Assembly (NCBI RefSeq): GCF_002901865.1
Contig: NZ_PPQF01000039.1
Span: 1-37,767, forward strand
DNA from: Staphylococcus agnetis
Lineage (GTDB): Bacteria; Bacillota; Bacilli; Staphylococcales; Staphylococcaceae
Direction of reading: 5' to 3'
Length of the DNA: 37,767 nucleotides
Positions 17,861-25,742 of this stretch are shown one piece after another; within the stretch, counting starts at the first letter, position 1; the number at the start of each line of letters is the position of its first letter. The notes under the pieces were generated by a model. It did no database searches. It saw only the letters and a program-made list of their open reading frames with translations, and was not told where the DNA came from. The position numbers and the translations under genes are program-made.

Positions 17861-18208
17861 TTAAAAGTCAAAAAGTGATTCTCCATTTCCTAAGGCATCA
17901 TCTGTGATCATTCGAGGATTCGAAGGCGTGTGTGATGCATGTGACGCTTGTGATGGCACTTTACCACCCATTAAACGAATTTCTTCATCTGTTACCGTCT
18001 GTGCAGAGGATGAAGCGTGTGAAACGGTAGCTTGCTCCCCTTGCTTACGCTGTAAGGATGGTGCAGAAGATTGTGAAGCGGAATGTGAATATAATGATGT
18101 AAGCGTATGAATGGCATACATATGTTTATGAAATTCAGCATCCGAAGCAGATGCATCTGCTTTAACGAGTTCTGCTTCAATTAATTCGATAAGTTTATCT
18201 TTAATCAT
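17861..18208 (-). CDS. YwdI family protein (DUF5327)
   Basis: 115 residues. The first 43 form an acidic helical segment ([20 protein letters not shown]). The rest is a low-complexity Ser/Ala/His/Gln-rich linker, then [14 protein letters not shown] and a C-terminal [16 protein letters not shown] tail. The conserved ends with a variable middle fit YwdI/DUF5327. The ATG overlaps the ung stop by four bases (ATGA) and GGAGG lies 6 nt upstream, so it is coupled to ung. Function unknown; its position hints at a link to repair, but that is only inference. Confidence 0.75.
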   Translation of the reverse strand: MIKDKLIELIEAELVKADASASDAEFHKHMYAIHTLTSLYSHSASQSSAPSLQRKQGEQATVSHASSSAQTVTDEEIRLMGGKVPSQASHASHTPSNPRMITDDALGNGESLFDF

Positions 18209-18867
18209 GCGTCTCCTCCTTTTTCACACCAATGAATGGGTGTTTTGCCTTGCTGTTCTAAATAAGCATTTGCTTGTGAATACGGTTTTGAACCAAAAAA
18301 ACCACGATGTGCCGACAATGGGCTCGGATGGGGTGATTTTATAATAAAATGTTTTGACGTATCAATGAGGCGTTCTTTTTGTTGTGCAGGTTTTCCCCAT
18401 AAAATAAATACAACACCCTCACGATTGTCTGAGATAGCTTGAATGATTTCATTGGTAAACGTTTCCCAACCAATATCTCGATGAGAGTGCGCTTCTCCAT
18501 GGCGAACTGTAAGCACAGTATTTAATAACAGAACACCCTCTCGCGCCCAATCTTGCAAGTGTGGCGACGTACGATGACAGCCAATGTCAGCCTCTAACTC
18601 TTTATACATATTGCGTAACGAAGGTGGAAATTTCGCATTAGGTTGGACTGAAAAAGCAAGACCATGTGCTTGGTTCGGACCGTGATAAGGATCTTGACCT
18701 AAAATCACAACTTTGACATTGTCAAATGGTGTTAAATCAAACGCTTGGTATATATTTTTACGTTCTGGATAAACAATTTCAGTCGCATACTCTTTTTCTA
18801 AAAAATCATGCATTGCTTTAAAATCATGTTTTGATTTTATTTCATGAAAAATGGTGGACCATTCCAT
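18205..18867 (-). CDS. ung: uracil-DNA glycosylase
   Basis: 220 residues of family 1 UDG. It excises uracil from DNA as the first step of base excision repair. The water-activating Asp is D59 in LGQDPYHG, and the catalytic His is H180 in [23 protein letters not shown] and [12 protein letters not shown] are further family motifs. ATG at 18867 (MEWSTIF) matches the start used in staphylococcal Ung and has GAGGTG 6 nt upstream; a GTG three codons earlier lies in that site. First gene of the ung-ywdI-DUF423 operon. Confidence 0.95.
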   Translation of the reverse strand: MEWSTIFHEIKSKHDFKAMHDFLEKEYATEIVYPERKNIYQAFDLTPFDNVKVVILGQDPYHGPNQAHGLAFSVQPNAKFPPSLRNMYKELEADIGCHRTSPHLQDWAREGVLLLNTVLTVRHGEAHSHRDIGWETFTNEIIQAISDNREGVVFILWGKPAQQKERLIDTSKHFIIKSPHPSPLSAHRGFFGSKPYSQANAYLEQQGKTPIHWCEKGGDA

Positions 18868-18999
18868 AACCTTCACCTCAGTTCACATTTTAACACAATT
18901 CAATGAAAAACTCGCCCGCGTTAAAACGAATATATTTCCACTTAAAGCCGTGCATGATATGATAATAATTAATAATTGAATTCGAGGAGTGTATAAATA

Positions 19000-19830
19000 A
19001 TGGCATTAAAAAAAGTATTAACCATTGCAGGTTCTGACACAAGTGCTGGTGCTGGCATGCAAGCTGATTTAAAAACATTTCAAGAGCATGACACTTATGG
19101 CATGGTTGCACTTGCTGCAATTGTGACTATGGATAAAAACACATGGTCACACGATGTGACGCCAATTCCATTCGATGTGTTTAATAAACAACTCGAAACG
19201 GTCATTAGTATTGGCCCAGATGCCGTTAAAACAGGTATGCTTGGAACACAAGAAGTTATCAAACGTGCCGGGGAAGCTTTTACAAAGTCTGGCGCAAAGC
19301 ATTTCGTTGTAGACCCTGTTATGGTATGTAAAGGGGAAGACGAAGTATTAAACCCGGGAAATACTGATGCAATGATTAAATATTTACTGCCAAAAGCAAC
19401 TGTTGTGACGCCCAACTTGTTTGAAGCAGGTCAATTGTCAGGATTAGGCACATTAAAATCTATAGAAGATATGAAAAAAGCGGCTCAAATCATTCATGAT
19501 CAAGGTGCACAACATGTAGTCATTAAAGGTGGTAAAGCACTGGATCAAGATAAGTCATATGATTTGTATTATGATGGTCAAACATTCTATCAATTAACGA
19601 CAGATATGTTCCAACAAAGTTATAATCATGGTGCAGGATGTACGTTTGCCGCTGCAACGACAGCAAATTTGGCAAACGGCTTAACACCAAAAGAAGCTGT
19701 TATTAATGCAAAAGCGTTTGTTGCTTCAGCGATTAAAAATGGATGGAAAATGAACGACTTTGTAGGCCCAGTTGATCATGGTGCCGCTAACCGCATTGAA
19801 AAAATTGACGTTGAAGTTACAGAAATTTAA
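19000..19830 (+). CDS. thiD: hydroxymethylpyrimidine/pyridoxal kinase
   Basis: 276 residues of the ribokinase-like HMP kinase family. The N-terminal AGSDTSAGAGMQADLK is typical. GAGCTF (211-216) forms the anion hole and includes C214, a residue reported as important in the S. aureus pyridoxal kinase. The close S. aureus homologue is annotated both as pdxK and as thiD, so it may phosphorylate pyridoxal as well as hydroxymethylpyrimidine. No TPP riboswitch precedes it and no other thiamine genes are near, which favours a B6-salvage role. Start ATG with GAGGAG upstream. Confidence 0.88.
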   Translation: MALKKVLTIAGSDTSAGAGMQADLKTFQEHDTYGMVALAAIVTMDKNTWSHDVTPIPFDVFNKQLETVISIGPDAVKTGMLGTQEVIKRAGEAFTKSGAKHFVVDPVMVCKGEDEVLNPGNTDAMIKYLLPKATVVTPNLFEAGQLSGLGTLKSIEDMKKAAQIIHDQGAQHVVIKGGKALDQDKSYDLYYDGQTFYQLTTDMFQQSYNHGAGCTFAAATTANLANGLTPKEAVINAKAFVASAIKNGWKMNDFVGPVDHGAANRIEKIDVEVTEI

Positions 19831-19878
19831 AAAATAAAGGTCACGCAAAATAACCAAATTAAATCAGACCTATAATAG

Positions 19879-19913
19879 AACCTTCAAAATCCATTATGTT
19901 GATTTTGAAGGTT
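19879..19913 (+). terminator. terminator of thiD/pdxK
   Basis: A perfect 13-bp stem AACCTTCAAAATC with GATTTTGAAGGTT, a 9-nt loop, then TTTAT on the plus strand. Confidence 0.88.
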
Positions 19914-20033
19914 TTTATGTTACTTGTAATATAAAAATATAATTAGCACATTTTTTCTCTTTTAAATGATGGTTTGGTTACTTTTAATAAAAGGTTTATT
20001 GCGTTATTTTTCAAAAAACAAAAATCGATCTAA

Positions 20034-20063
20034 TGATACGCGCTAATGATTCACTAGACCGAT
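20034..20063 (-). terminator. terminator of the lipoprotein gene
   Basis: ATCGGTCTA pairs with TAGATCGAT on the minus strand with one mismatch, then TTTTGTTTTTTG follows. It lies 29 bp past the stop. Confidence 0.6.
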
Positions 20064-20091
20064 GTATTATAAAACTTAAACTTATTAATTG

Positions 20092-20982
20092 CTATTTGAT
20101 TTTATGACCATTTGCATCCAATTTAACAAGAGGCTGTCCTTCTACTTGTTTGTATGTACCCACAATCTCTAAATTATGATTGCGATAATTCACTGTCCAC
20201 CCAGTGAGACCATTGTCCCAACGCACATTATCCCAAATATAATCTTTTGTATTGATGGGTTTTCCTTCAAATTTGTTAATCATCTCATACACTTGGCTTC
20301 GCGCATGTGCCATAGTTGCTGGGTTCTCTTTTCCTTCAAAATCTTTACGCGTTGCTTCATTTTCCATAGGATTTTTGTTTGTAAATTCAACTTTTTGTGA
20401 TAGTTCGGTTAGTGATTTAAATTGTTTATTTTGGGCATATAACGTGTCTAAATCTAATTCTTTACCCGTTTCTAATAATTGTTGATACGTTCCTGGACTT
20501 TGCGTACCTCCGATAAATGCTTTATGCTTTCCAATTCCCATGACGGTATTAAACCCTTTTTTGGGCGGATAAACGCTATAAAATTTCATATCATCGGGTC
20601 CGTTTGTATACCCTTTTGATTCAATTAAATATAATTTATACAATTGTTTCTTTTGAGGTTTATTCAAATAATCTTGTTCGAAAACACCCGTTAAAATTTC
20701 TTCTTTCGATAATGTAAACGCAGTTGCTTCTGGTGATGAAAATACTAAAGCTGCTTTCATCTGATCCGACAATTTGGCGACGGCGTCCTCATGTGTAGTT
20801 TTCTTTGTTGTATTAGATGATGATGCTTGACTGTCCCTTGATGCTTTTTGTGATGTATCAGCAGAATCTTGCTTATGTGTGGCTGATTTTTCATCTTTAT
20901 GAGATGGTTGTGCCGATTGTTGATCATTACCGCACGCTGATACTAAAACAAGGGTCATCACTATTAGAATCCACTTCTTCAT
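20092..20982 (-). CDS. predicted lipoprotein
   Basis: 296 residues. A type II signal peptide (MKKWILIVMTLVLVSAC) puts the lipidated cysteine at C17. It is followed by a hydrophilic Ser/Gln/Lys/Asp-rich linker to about residue 65, then a folded domain. The C-terminal part (KDYIWDNVRWDNGLTGWTVNYRNHNLEIVGTYK) has repeated aromatic strands. I think it belongs to a staphylococcal lipoprotein family carrying a DUF4767-like domain, but I am not certain. It is anchored outside the cell membrane. No clear partner; it converges on thiD. Confidence 0.75.
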   Translation of the reverse strand: MKKWILIVMTLVLVSACGNDQQSAQPSHKDEKSATHKQDSADTSQKASRDSQASSSNTTKKTTHEDAVAKLSDQMKAALVFSSPEATAFTLSKEEILTGVFEQDYLNKPQKKQLYKLYLIESKGYTNGPDDMKFYSVYPPKKGFNTVMGIGKHKAFIGGTQSPGTYQQLLETGKELDLDTLYAQNKQFKSLTELSQKVEFTNKNPMENEATRKDFEGKENPATMAHARSQVYEMINKFEGKPINTKDYIWDNVRWDNGLTGWTVNYRNHNLEIVGTYKQVEGQPLVKLDANGHKIK

Positions 20983-21157
20983 CTGTCTTCATTCCTCCCC
21001 TAAATATGTCTATCATTTTTATGATATATATCACTCATTATTATAACATTCCAAATTATAAATTACTTTTTAAATTCTTAATATACTAATAATGCACTTA
21101 ATAAAATAAAATACCTAAGCACTGTGAATGTTTCATCATTAAATATCGATTTATAAA

Positions 21158-21290
21158 GTTGAGCATCGTTTCATTTAAGTGAATCGGGTTCACATATTTT
21201 ACTTTGTAAACTTTAGGATAGTGTTGTAGTAATTGCCAAACGCATTCATTAATCAATGACGCTATAAAAAATGGTATACAAACTATGCAT
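21158..21290 (-). pseudogene. degraded, internally deleted copy of the hot-dog (MaoC-like) gene
   Basis: Read on the minus strand, this stretch encodes WQLLQHYP and KYVNPIHLNE, matching WQSLHRYP and KYVKPIHLNE of the intact gene at 21991-22251. DNA at 21169-21247 and 22077-22154 agrees at roughly three quarters of positions by eye. After LNE the copy jumps straight to TMLN, equal to the intact gene's C-terminal DETMLK, so about 20 codons are missing. No start codon with a binding site is visible. The rest of 20983-21295 is AT-rich and holds nothing else I recognise. Confidence 0.65.
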
Positions 21291-21295
21291 ACAAA

Positions 21296-21592
21296 TTAAT
21301 CAAAAATATTTTCTTTTTCTTCATATAATCTAACTTCATATACACCTAAATTCTTTTTACTCAACGCTCTAATCAAATCAGGAATAAATTGAATTTCTGA
21401 TTTGATTAGCAACACAGTCATGTTATCGATATCCATAAATGTATAACTATGATGTTTAGGTAAATAGGGTTTAGTTAATTTTTCAATTGTTTTTATTGCA
21501 TGCTTACGGACTTTATATAAATCCAACCCACCAATATTTAAAAGAAATATTTTTTGTTCGTCTGAATAATCCAAATTATCAATCAATTTCAT
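21296..21592 (-). CDS. hypothetical small protein
   Basis: 98 residues that I do not recognise. It is highly charged, with no signal or membrane segment. The C-terminal half (MTVLLIKSEIQFIPDLIRALSKKNLGVYEVRLYEE region) predicts as strand-helix-strand. It faintly recalls the tail domain of BcrA-type ABC ATPases, where a helix is followed by xVYEVR and an acidic end; no Walker motifs are present. ATG at 21592 has GGAG about 10 nt upstream, and an extended -10 (TGTTACAAT on the minus strand near 21625) suggests it is transcribed. It lies in the least conserved part of the window. Confidence 0.5.
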   Translation of the reverse strand: MKLIDNLDYSDEQKIFLLNIGGLDLYKVRKHAIKTIEKLTKPYLPKHHSYTFMDIDNMTVLLIKSEIQFIPDLIRALSKKNLGVYEVRLYEEKENIFD

Positions 21593-21990
21593 ATATAATC
21601 AACTCCTATAAATATTCCTTGTATTGTAACATATAAAACCACAATTTTATAAAAAATTAATTTTAAGTCTCCCCCCTGAATTTGAACTTTGTTAAATTTT
21701 CTTACGCCCTAAATGATTCCGTCGTCTTTCAACGGTCAATATAAAATCGTTTTTTCAACAGAATTATAAAACTGTTATAGACACACCGAGCTTTTTTTAA
21801 TCTTTTAACTTTTCTTCTATTTATTTAAGGATTTTGAAACGTTTTAATGAATATAGGGAGCGTAAAAAATATTATTCTTCATTGTACATGAGTGTTTTGT
21901 TTTTGAAATAATATAAATCATCGATTAAGTAAAAACGCTTTTACCTAATCGATGCTTTTTTTTACTAGAATTTTTATCACAACACCATAT
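21593..21990. other. gene-poor region with an orphan plus-strand terminator
   Basis: 398 bp with only very short reading frames. The left edge carries the promoter for the orphan gene; the right edge carries the hairpin at 21919-21954. A possible plus-strand transcript could begin anywhere in 21650-21800 (for example a TTATAG -10-like box at 21775-21780), but no promoter is convincing. Confidence 0.4.
21919..21954 (+). terminator. strong hairpin plus T8, plus-strand orientation, no gene upstream
   Basis: CATCGATTA pairs exactly with TAATCGATG, and inside it TAAAA pairs with TTTTA around ACGC. Eight T residues follow one base later on the plus strand. The minus-strand side is only AT-rich (ATTTATATTATTT), so it could also stop the vra operon weakly. 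The nearest plus-strand gene, thiD, ended at 19830 with its own terminator. Confidence 0.7.
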
Positions 21991-22251
21991 TTAAAAAGAT
22001 AAGGTGATTTTCAACATCGTTTCATCTAAAGTATTTTTTACTAAAATGAATGTGTTGTGATCTTCTACTTTGTAAGATTCATTTAAATGAATCGGTTTTA
22101 CATATTTAACGTGGTACGTTAAAGGATAGCGATGTAGTGATTGCCATATACGTTCAATAACCATCTGTCCTGGCACAATTTTTGGATGAAGTGGATTGTC
22201 ATCTTGAACAATGTTCAAATAGTGTCGCACGTCTGCTTCATTAAAAGTCAT
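21991..22251 (-). CDS. short MaoC/hot-dog dehydratase-like protein
   Basis: 86 residues. VQDDNPLHP (about 15-23) is the hydratase-2 D-x-N-P-x-H motif of R-specific enoyl-CoA hydratases and MaoC proteins, and the later strands (YHVKYVKPIHLNESYKVED) fit a hot-dog fold. It is shorter than usual (about 130-150 residues): the segment between NPLHP and the VPGQM helix is nearly absent. It may be a stripped-down domain or may need VraC to complete a fold. Its ATG overlaps the vraC stop (ATGA). Fourth gene of the vraA-B-C unit, so a fatty-acyl role is inferred. Confidence 0.65.
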   Translation of the reverse strand: MTFNEADVRHYLNIVQDDNPLHPKIVPGQMVIERIWQSLHRYPLTYHVKYVKPIHLNESYKVEDHNTFILVKNTLDETMLKITLSF

Positions 22252-22604
22252 AGTTTCACCTGCTTTATAAATGTGTGATGCACGGTTAGTACGTCATTGA
22301 CATTCATCTCAAAACGGTAGCGCTCAAAATGTTTTATCTTTGTCGCTTCTAATAAGGTCAGTGTCGCTTGAACATACGGTTGTTTAGGGAGTGGGGCATT
22401 TTGTGTGACTTGCGTTTCGACTAGCGTGATCGGTAAAGTGATGAAAGGTTGAAACAACTCAAACATATACCAAAAACGCGCAAAAAATAACGGTGGTATG
22501 TCATTTTCAGCATAACGAAATAATGCTTGATAGGCTTGTAATTCAAACTCATCAATCATAAGCGTCCGAGTTTCACTATCACCAACGTTCGAACAGTGCT
22601 GCAT
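22248..22604 (-). CDS. vraC: VraC-like protein
   Basis: 118 residues similar in length and layout to S. aureus VraC (about 121), which follows vraB and has no known biochemical activity. A central FYPP-less segment IPPLFFARFWYMFELF and a C-terminal VLTVHHTFIKQVKL strand could form half of a hot-dog fold (FAS1-like dehydratase halves look similar), but I cannot show catalytic residues. ATG at 22604 with GGAGGAGG 8 nt upstream is preferred over one six codons earlier. It overlaps the vraB 3' end by 26 bp and the next gene by 4 bp. Confidence 0.7.
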   Translation of the reverse strand: MQHCSNVGDSETRTLMIDEFELQAYQALFRYAENDIPPLFFARFWYMFELFQPFITLPITLVETQVTQNAPLPKQPYVQATLTLLEATKIKHFERYRFEMNVNDVLTVHHTFIKQVKL

Positions 22605-23718
22605 TACCCATGCCTCCTCCAATACCCATCGTCGCTATCGTCCGCATTGCATCTGTCATGTAAAACAAGCGTGTCACTAAAATAGCCCCACTTGCACTGT
22701 AGGGATGTCCCATCGCAATAGCGCCACCGTATCGGTTGAGTTGTGCGTCAGAAATATTAAGCTCTCGTTGGCATGCGAGTACTTGTGCGCTAAAGGCTTC
22801 ATTCAACTCTACCGCGTCGATATCTGTTATAGTCAGATGATGCTTTTCTAAAAGTTCTTTTACCGCTGGAATGGGCCCACTTCCTAAAAGCGTAGGCGCA
22901 ACCCCTTCAATCACGTAGCCTTTAAAATATAACCCTTTAGTTAGACCAAGCGTACGTGCTTTTTCTTGTGACATTACAACTACAAGTGCTGCCCCGTCAT
23001 GCTTTAAACAGCAATTCCCTACTGTTACAGTTCCATTTGGAAGTAACGGCTTTAAACGTTTTAAGCGCGCTAATTTAATATCAGGACGTACACTTTCATC
23101 ATGCGACATCCATGATCCTTGAACTTTTAAAGGTACGATTTCATCGTCAAGTTGATGATTTTCAAAAGCTTTAGCAGTTTTAATGTGACTGGTATATGCA
23201 AATCTGTCCTGATCCTCTCGCGTTATTTGAAAGGTATGGGCTACATTTTCAGCTGCCTCAATCATGGACGGATCTTGATCGCTTGGTGCGAATGAGGCAC
23301 GTTCAAAAAATTGTGGGGGCTCTGAACGATAGAGAGACGTTGGTCGCTTCATTTTCCAAGGTGCCCGGCTTGTACTCTCTACACCTCCAGCAATATAAAA
23401 GTCACCTGCACCACTCTCTACAAGTCGACACGCTAATTGAATCGCCTCTAAACCCGACCCACATTGACGATCAATTGTTAAACCAGGTACACGTACATCA
23501 ATGCCTGCTTCTAACAGACTTTTACGAGCGATATTTCCACCATTTCCAACCACATTACCTAAAATGACATCATCCAATGTATTCAAATCGCATGGGAGCA
23601 TCTTCTGAAAATGTTGCAGTAATGGTTTCAGTAAATCTTCTGGTTCCCATTTATGTAACTTACCACCATATACCCCTATCGGCGTTCGTTTTGCCGCCAC
23701 TATTACTGCTTTATTCAT
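22579..23718 (-). CDS. vraB: thiolase-family acetyl-CoA acyltransferase VraB
   Basis: 379 residues of the thiolase family, matching staphylococcal VraB. The acyl-accepting cysteine is C86 (DRQCGSGLE), and NEAF and the catalytic His H338 (GHPYSASGA) are present. The second active-site cysteine expected in the final CxGGG motif is replaced by glycine (TMGIGGG, G365), so base catalysis must differ from classical thiolases. ATG at 23718 follows GTGGTGA and overlaps the vraA stop by 8 bp. It presumably acts on CoA esters made by VraA. Confidence 0.85.
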   Translation of the reverse strand: MNKAVIVAAKRTPIGVYGGKLHKWEPEDLLKPLLQHFQKMLPCDLNTLDDVILGNVVGNGGNIARKSLLEAGIDVRVPGLTIDRQCGSGLEAIQLACRLVESGAGDFYIAGGVESTSRAPWKMKRPTSLYRSEPPQFFERASFAPSDQDPSMIEAAENVAHTFQITREDQDRFAYTSHIKTAKAFENHQLDDEIVPLKVQGSWMSHDESVRPDIKLARLKRLKPLLPNGTVTVGNCCLKHDGAALVVVMSQEKARTLGLTKGLYFKGYVIEGVAPTLLGSGPIPAVKELLEKHHLTITDIDAVELNEAFSAQVLACQRELNISDAQLNRYGGAIAMGHPYSASGAILVTRLFYMTDAMRTIATMGIGGGMGNAALFERW

Positions 23719-25069
23719 CAAAATCACCACTTTCATACTTTTGTTGTGCTAAACGTCGAGATACTTTCCCACTTGATGTATAAGGGAGTGTGGTTACGCG
23801 AATGAATTTTGACGGAATTTCATAACGAGAGAGCACTTTTGCAAGCTGTTGTCTCATTGTTTGATAGTGAAACGTATACGCTCCGATATACAGGGCAACA
23901 GCTAATTCACCAAATTTTGAATGCGGTTGTTTGACGATAATCACGTCTTTAATCCCTTCTAATTTTTTAATATAATGCTCAACTACTGATGGGTAGACGT
24001 TACGTCCACCAATAATCATCATATCTTCTATACGACCGTGCAAATACAAGACATCATGGTCAACTCGTGCGTAATCACCGGTTTGAATCCACGTCGATGG
24101 CGTCTGACCGACATACCCTTGAAAAGCCATCGCACTATGCACAAACAACTTGCCCACCCCATTCACGTCTGGCTGGTCGATGTGTATATCGACATTAGGA
24201 AAAATCGTACCTACTGAGTTTAACGGGGCTGTTTGATTACGGTTCACACTAATAAAACTCGCTTCAGACGTACCAAAAAATTCATCAATCGTCGCAAAAG
24301 GCAATTGTGCCTTTAATTGCTGATGTAATGATGATGACAATTTATCTCCAGATATAAATACATGTGTCACGTTAGAATTTTGATGCGCATGTCGCACCCA
24401 ATCATACACCATTGTGGGCACTAAAAAGAGTATGCACGGCGTGTGTAAAGATGCAATTCTCGTTGCACATTGTTGAATATTATAATTATTTTGCCCCAAA
24501 AAGGTACGACCATAAAATAATGCATATATCATTACGTACAACGTTAAAGAGTGTGCATAGGGTCCTAGTGCAACAAGTGTACACCGCTCATCTAATGTTT
24601 TTTCTATTAATGCGTCATTTTGTTCAAATGAGGCAATCCATGACGCTTCATTTCGGTAAAATGCCTTCGGTAACCCTGTTGTGCCAGATGTAAAGCCGAT
24701 ATGTAATAAAGGACGCGTTTGTGTGTCACATCGATAAGCCGTGGCTTCGATACCTGACTCATTTAACACAAAACCGATATGATAACGTTCATATAACGCG
24801 TGAAGACGCGCTTCTGTCCATTTCGGATCAATAACACAAGGAATACCTCCCTTATGTAACACTGCCAAATAATGCACTACAAAGTCTTGAATTCGATTAA
24901 AAGAAAGCCCCACACGTTGACCTTTACACGCATCTGGCAATTGCATTGCTTTTTGTTCTAATTGTTGTTGTAAGTGCTTATAATCTATGCGTTCATCATC
25001 AATATGTATAGCAATTTCATGCGGTTGACATGTCGCATACGTTTCAATACGTTCTAGTAATTGTGCCAT
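23711..25069 (-). CDS. vraA: AMP-forming acyl-CoA ligase VraA
   Basis: 452 residues of the acyl-adenylate (ANL) superfamily. Motifs run in order: FTSGTTGLPK (126-135, ATP phosphate loop), FFGTSEAS (adenine site), TGDYARVDHDVLYLHGR (hinge region), and the catalytic lysine K435 in TSSGKVSRR. It is similar in size to S. aureus VraA, annotated as a fatty acid-CoA ligase. The carboxylate substrate is not certain. First gene of vraA-vraB-vraC-maoC, all overlapping, so the four are one functional unit. The vra name comes from vancomycin-stress induction in S. aureus; no such control is visible here. Confidence 0.85.
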   Translation of the reverse strand: MAQLLERIETYATCQPHEIAIHIDDERIDYKHLQQQLEQKAMQLPDACKGQRVGLSFNRIQDFVVHYLAVLHKGGIPCVIDPKWTEARLHALYERYHIGFVLNESGIEATAYRCDTQTRPLLHIGFTSGTTGLPKAFYRNEASWIASFEQNDALIEKTLDERCTLVALGPYAHSLTLYVMIYALFYGRTFLGQNNYNIQQCATRIASLHTPCILFLVPTMVYDWVRHAHQNSNVTHVFISGDKLSSSLHQQLKAQLPFATIDEFFGTSEASFISVNRNQTAPLNSVGTIFPNVDIHIDQPDVNGVGKLFVHSAMAFQGYVGQTPSTWIQTGDYARVDHDVLYLHGRIEDMMIIGGRNVYPSVVEHYIKKLEGIKDVIIVKQPHSKFGELAVALYIGAYTFHYQTMRQQLAKVLSRYEIPSKFIRVTTLPYTSSGKVSRRLAQQKYESGDFDE

Positions 25070-25140
25070 CGTTTCACTTCTTTACTCACATTTGTTTCAT
25101 TTTATCACACTGCATCTTAACCGCATATTAACGACATAAA

Positions 25141-25185
25141 AAACTTCTATCGCAAGCCTTATACCGGCCTTATTGATAGAAGTTT
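25141..25185 (-). terminator. terminator of the hxlB-ending operon
   Basis: AAACTTCTATC pairs exactly with GATAGAAGTTT, with an inner AAGGC/GCCTT-type pairing. The minus strand continues into TTTTTTATG. It lies 11 bp past the hxlB stop. Confidence 0.88.
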
Positions 25186-25195
25186 GAGTAGTCTT

Positions 25196-25741
25196 TTATT
25201 CTAAATTGGCATGATTGTGTTGCATCGTTTCTTCAGAAATATTCAAACGTGTTTGTAAATTTAACACGAGACTATCTAAAAAGAGTTGCGCACTTTGTTC
25301 AAATAAACTTCCTAACGGTTGGTCTGAACCTTCAGCATCATGTTTCGTGCCCGCCGGCAATTCAATTGCGAGATTCGCCAACTGTCCTATTGCAGAATCA
25401 GGTTTCGTAGTAATGAGTAACACGTCCGCTTCAACTTCTTTTGCTTTTTCAGCAAGTAATTTTAAATGCGCCGTAGAACCGGAACCGGATATAATGACAA
25501 AGACGTCTCCTTTTTGAATCGACGGCGTTGTCGACTCCCCTACAACATACGCTTTTTTACCAAGTTGATTTAAACGCATCGCAAAACCATTCGCTACAAA
25601 TCCTGACCGCCCTTTACCTGAAACAAATATTGTAGGCGCATCAATCACCTGTTGTTCAAATTGTTGCGCTGATTCAGGATTCACTGAATTTAACGTCTGT
25701 TCGATTTCATTTAAAATGAGTTGGTAATTGAATACTGTCAT
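25196..25741 (-). CDS. hxlB: 6-phospho-3-hexuloisomerase
   Basis: 181 residues with a single SIS domain: IFVSGKGRSGFVANGFAMRL (sugar-phosphate loop), VFVIISGSGST, and a C-terminal GTKHDAEGSDQPLGSLFEQ, which is characteristic of PHI. It turns hexulose-6-phosphate from HxlA into fructose-6-phosphate. I place the start at ATG 25741, one base after the hxlA stop (TAAAATG); longer N-terminal extensions lie inside hxlA. Together the two enzymes fix formaldehyde onto ribulose-5-phosphate or, running backward, make ribulose-5-phosphate. The Staphylococcus version is thought to serve detoxification. Confidence 0.9.
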   Translation of the reverse strand: MTVFNYQLILNEIEQTLNSVNPESAQQFEQQVIDAPTIFVSGKGRSGFVANGFAMRLNQLGKKAYVVGESTTPSIQKGDVFVIISGSGSTAHLKLLAEKAKEVEADVLLITTKPDSAIGQLANLAIELPAGTKHDAEGSDQPLGSLFEQSAQLFLDSLVLNLQTRLNISEETMQHNHANLE

Positions 25742-25742
25742 T

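Noticed and set aside
18877..18999. TPP riboswitch ahead of thiD
   Set aside because: The gap is only about 120 bp and lacks the conserved CUGAGA and related elements, so no riboswitch is claimed.
18890..19120. 76-codon minus-strand frame across the thiD start
   Set aside because: It overlaps the thiD promoter and 5' end, is rich in His/Gln/Leu as shadow frames are, and shows no family resemblance.
21593..21990. vraX, expected near vraABC in S. aureus
   Set aside because: I searched both strands for a 55-codon frame with a binding site and the VraX pattern and saw none.
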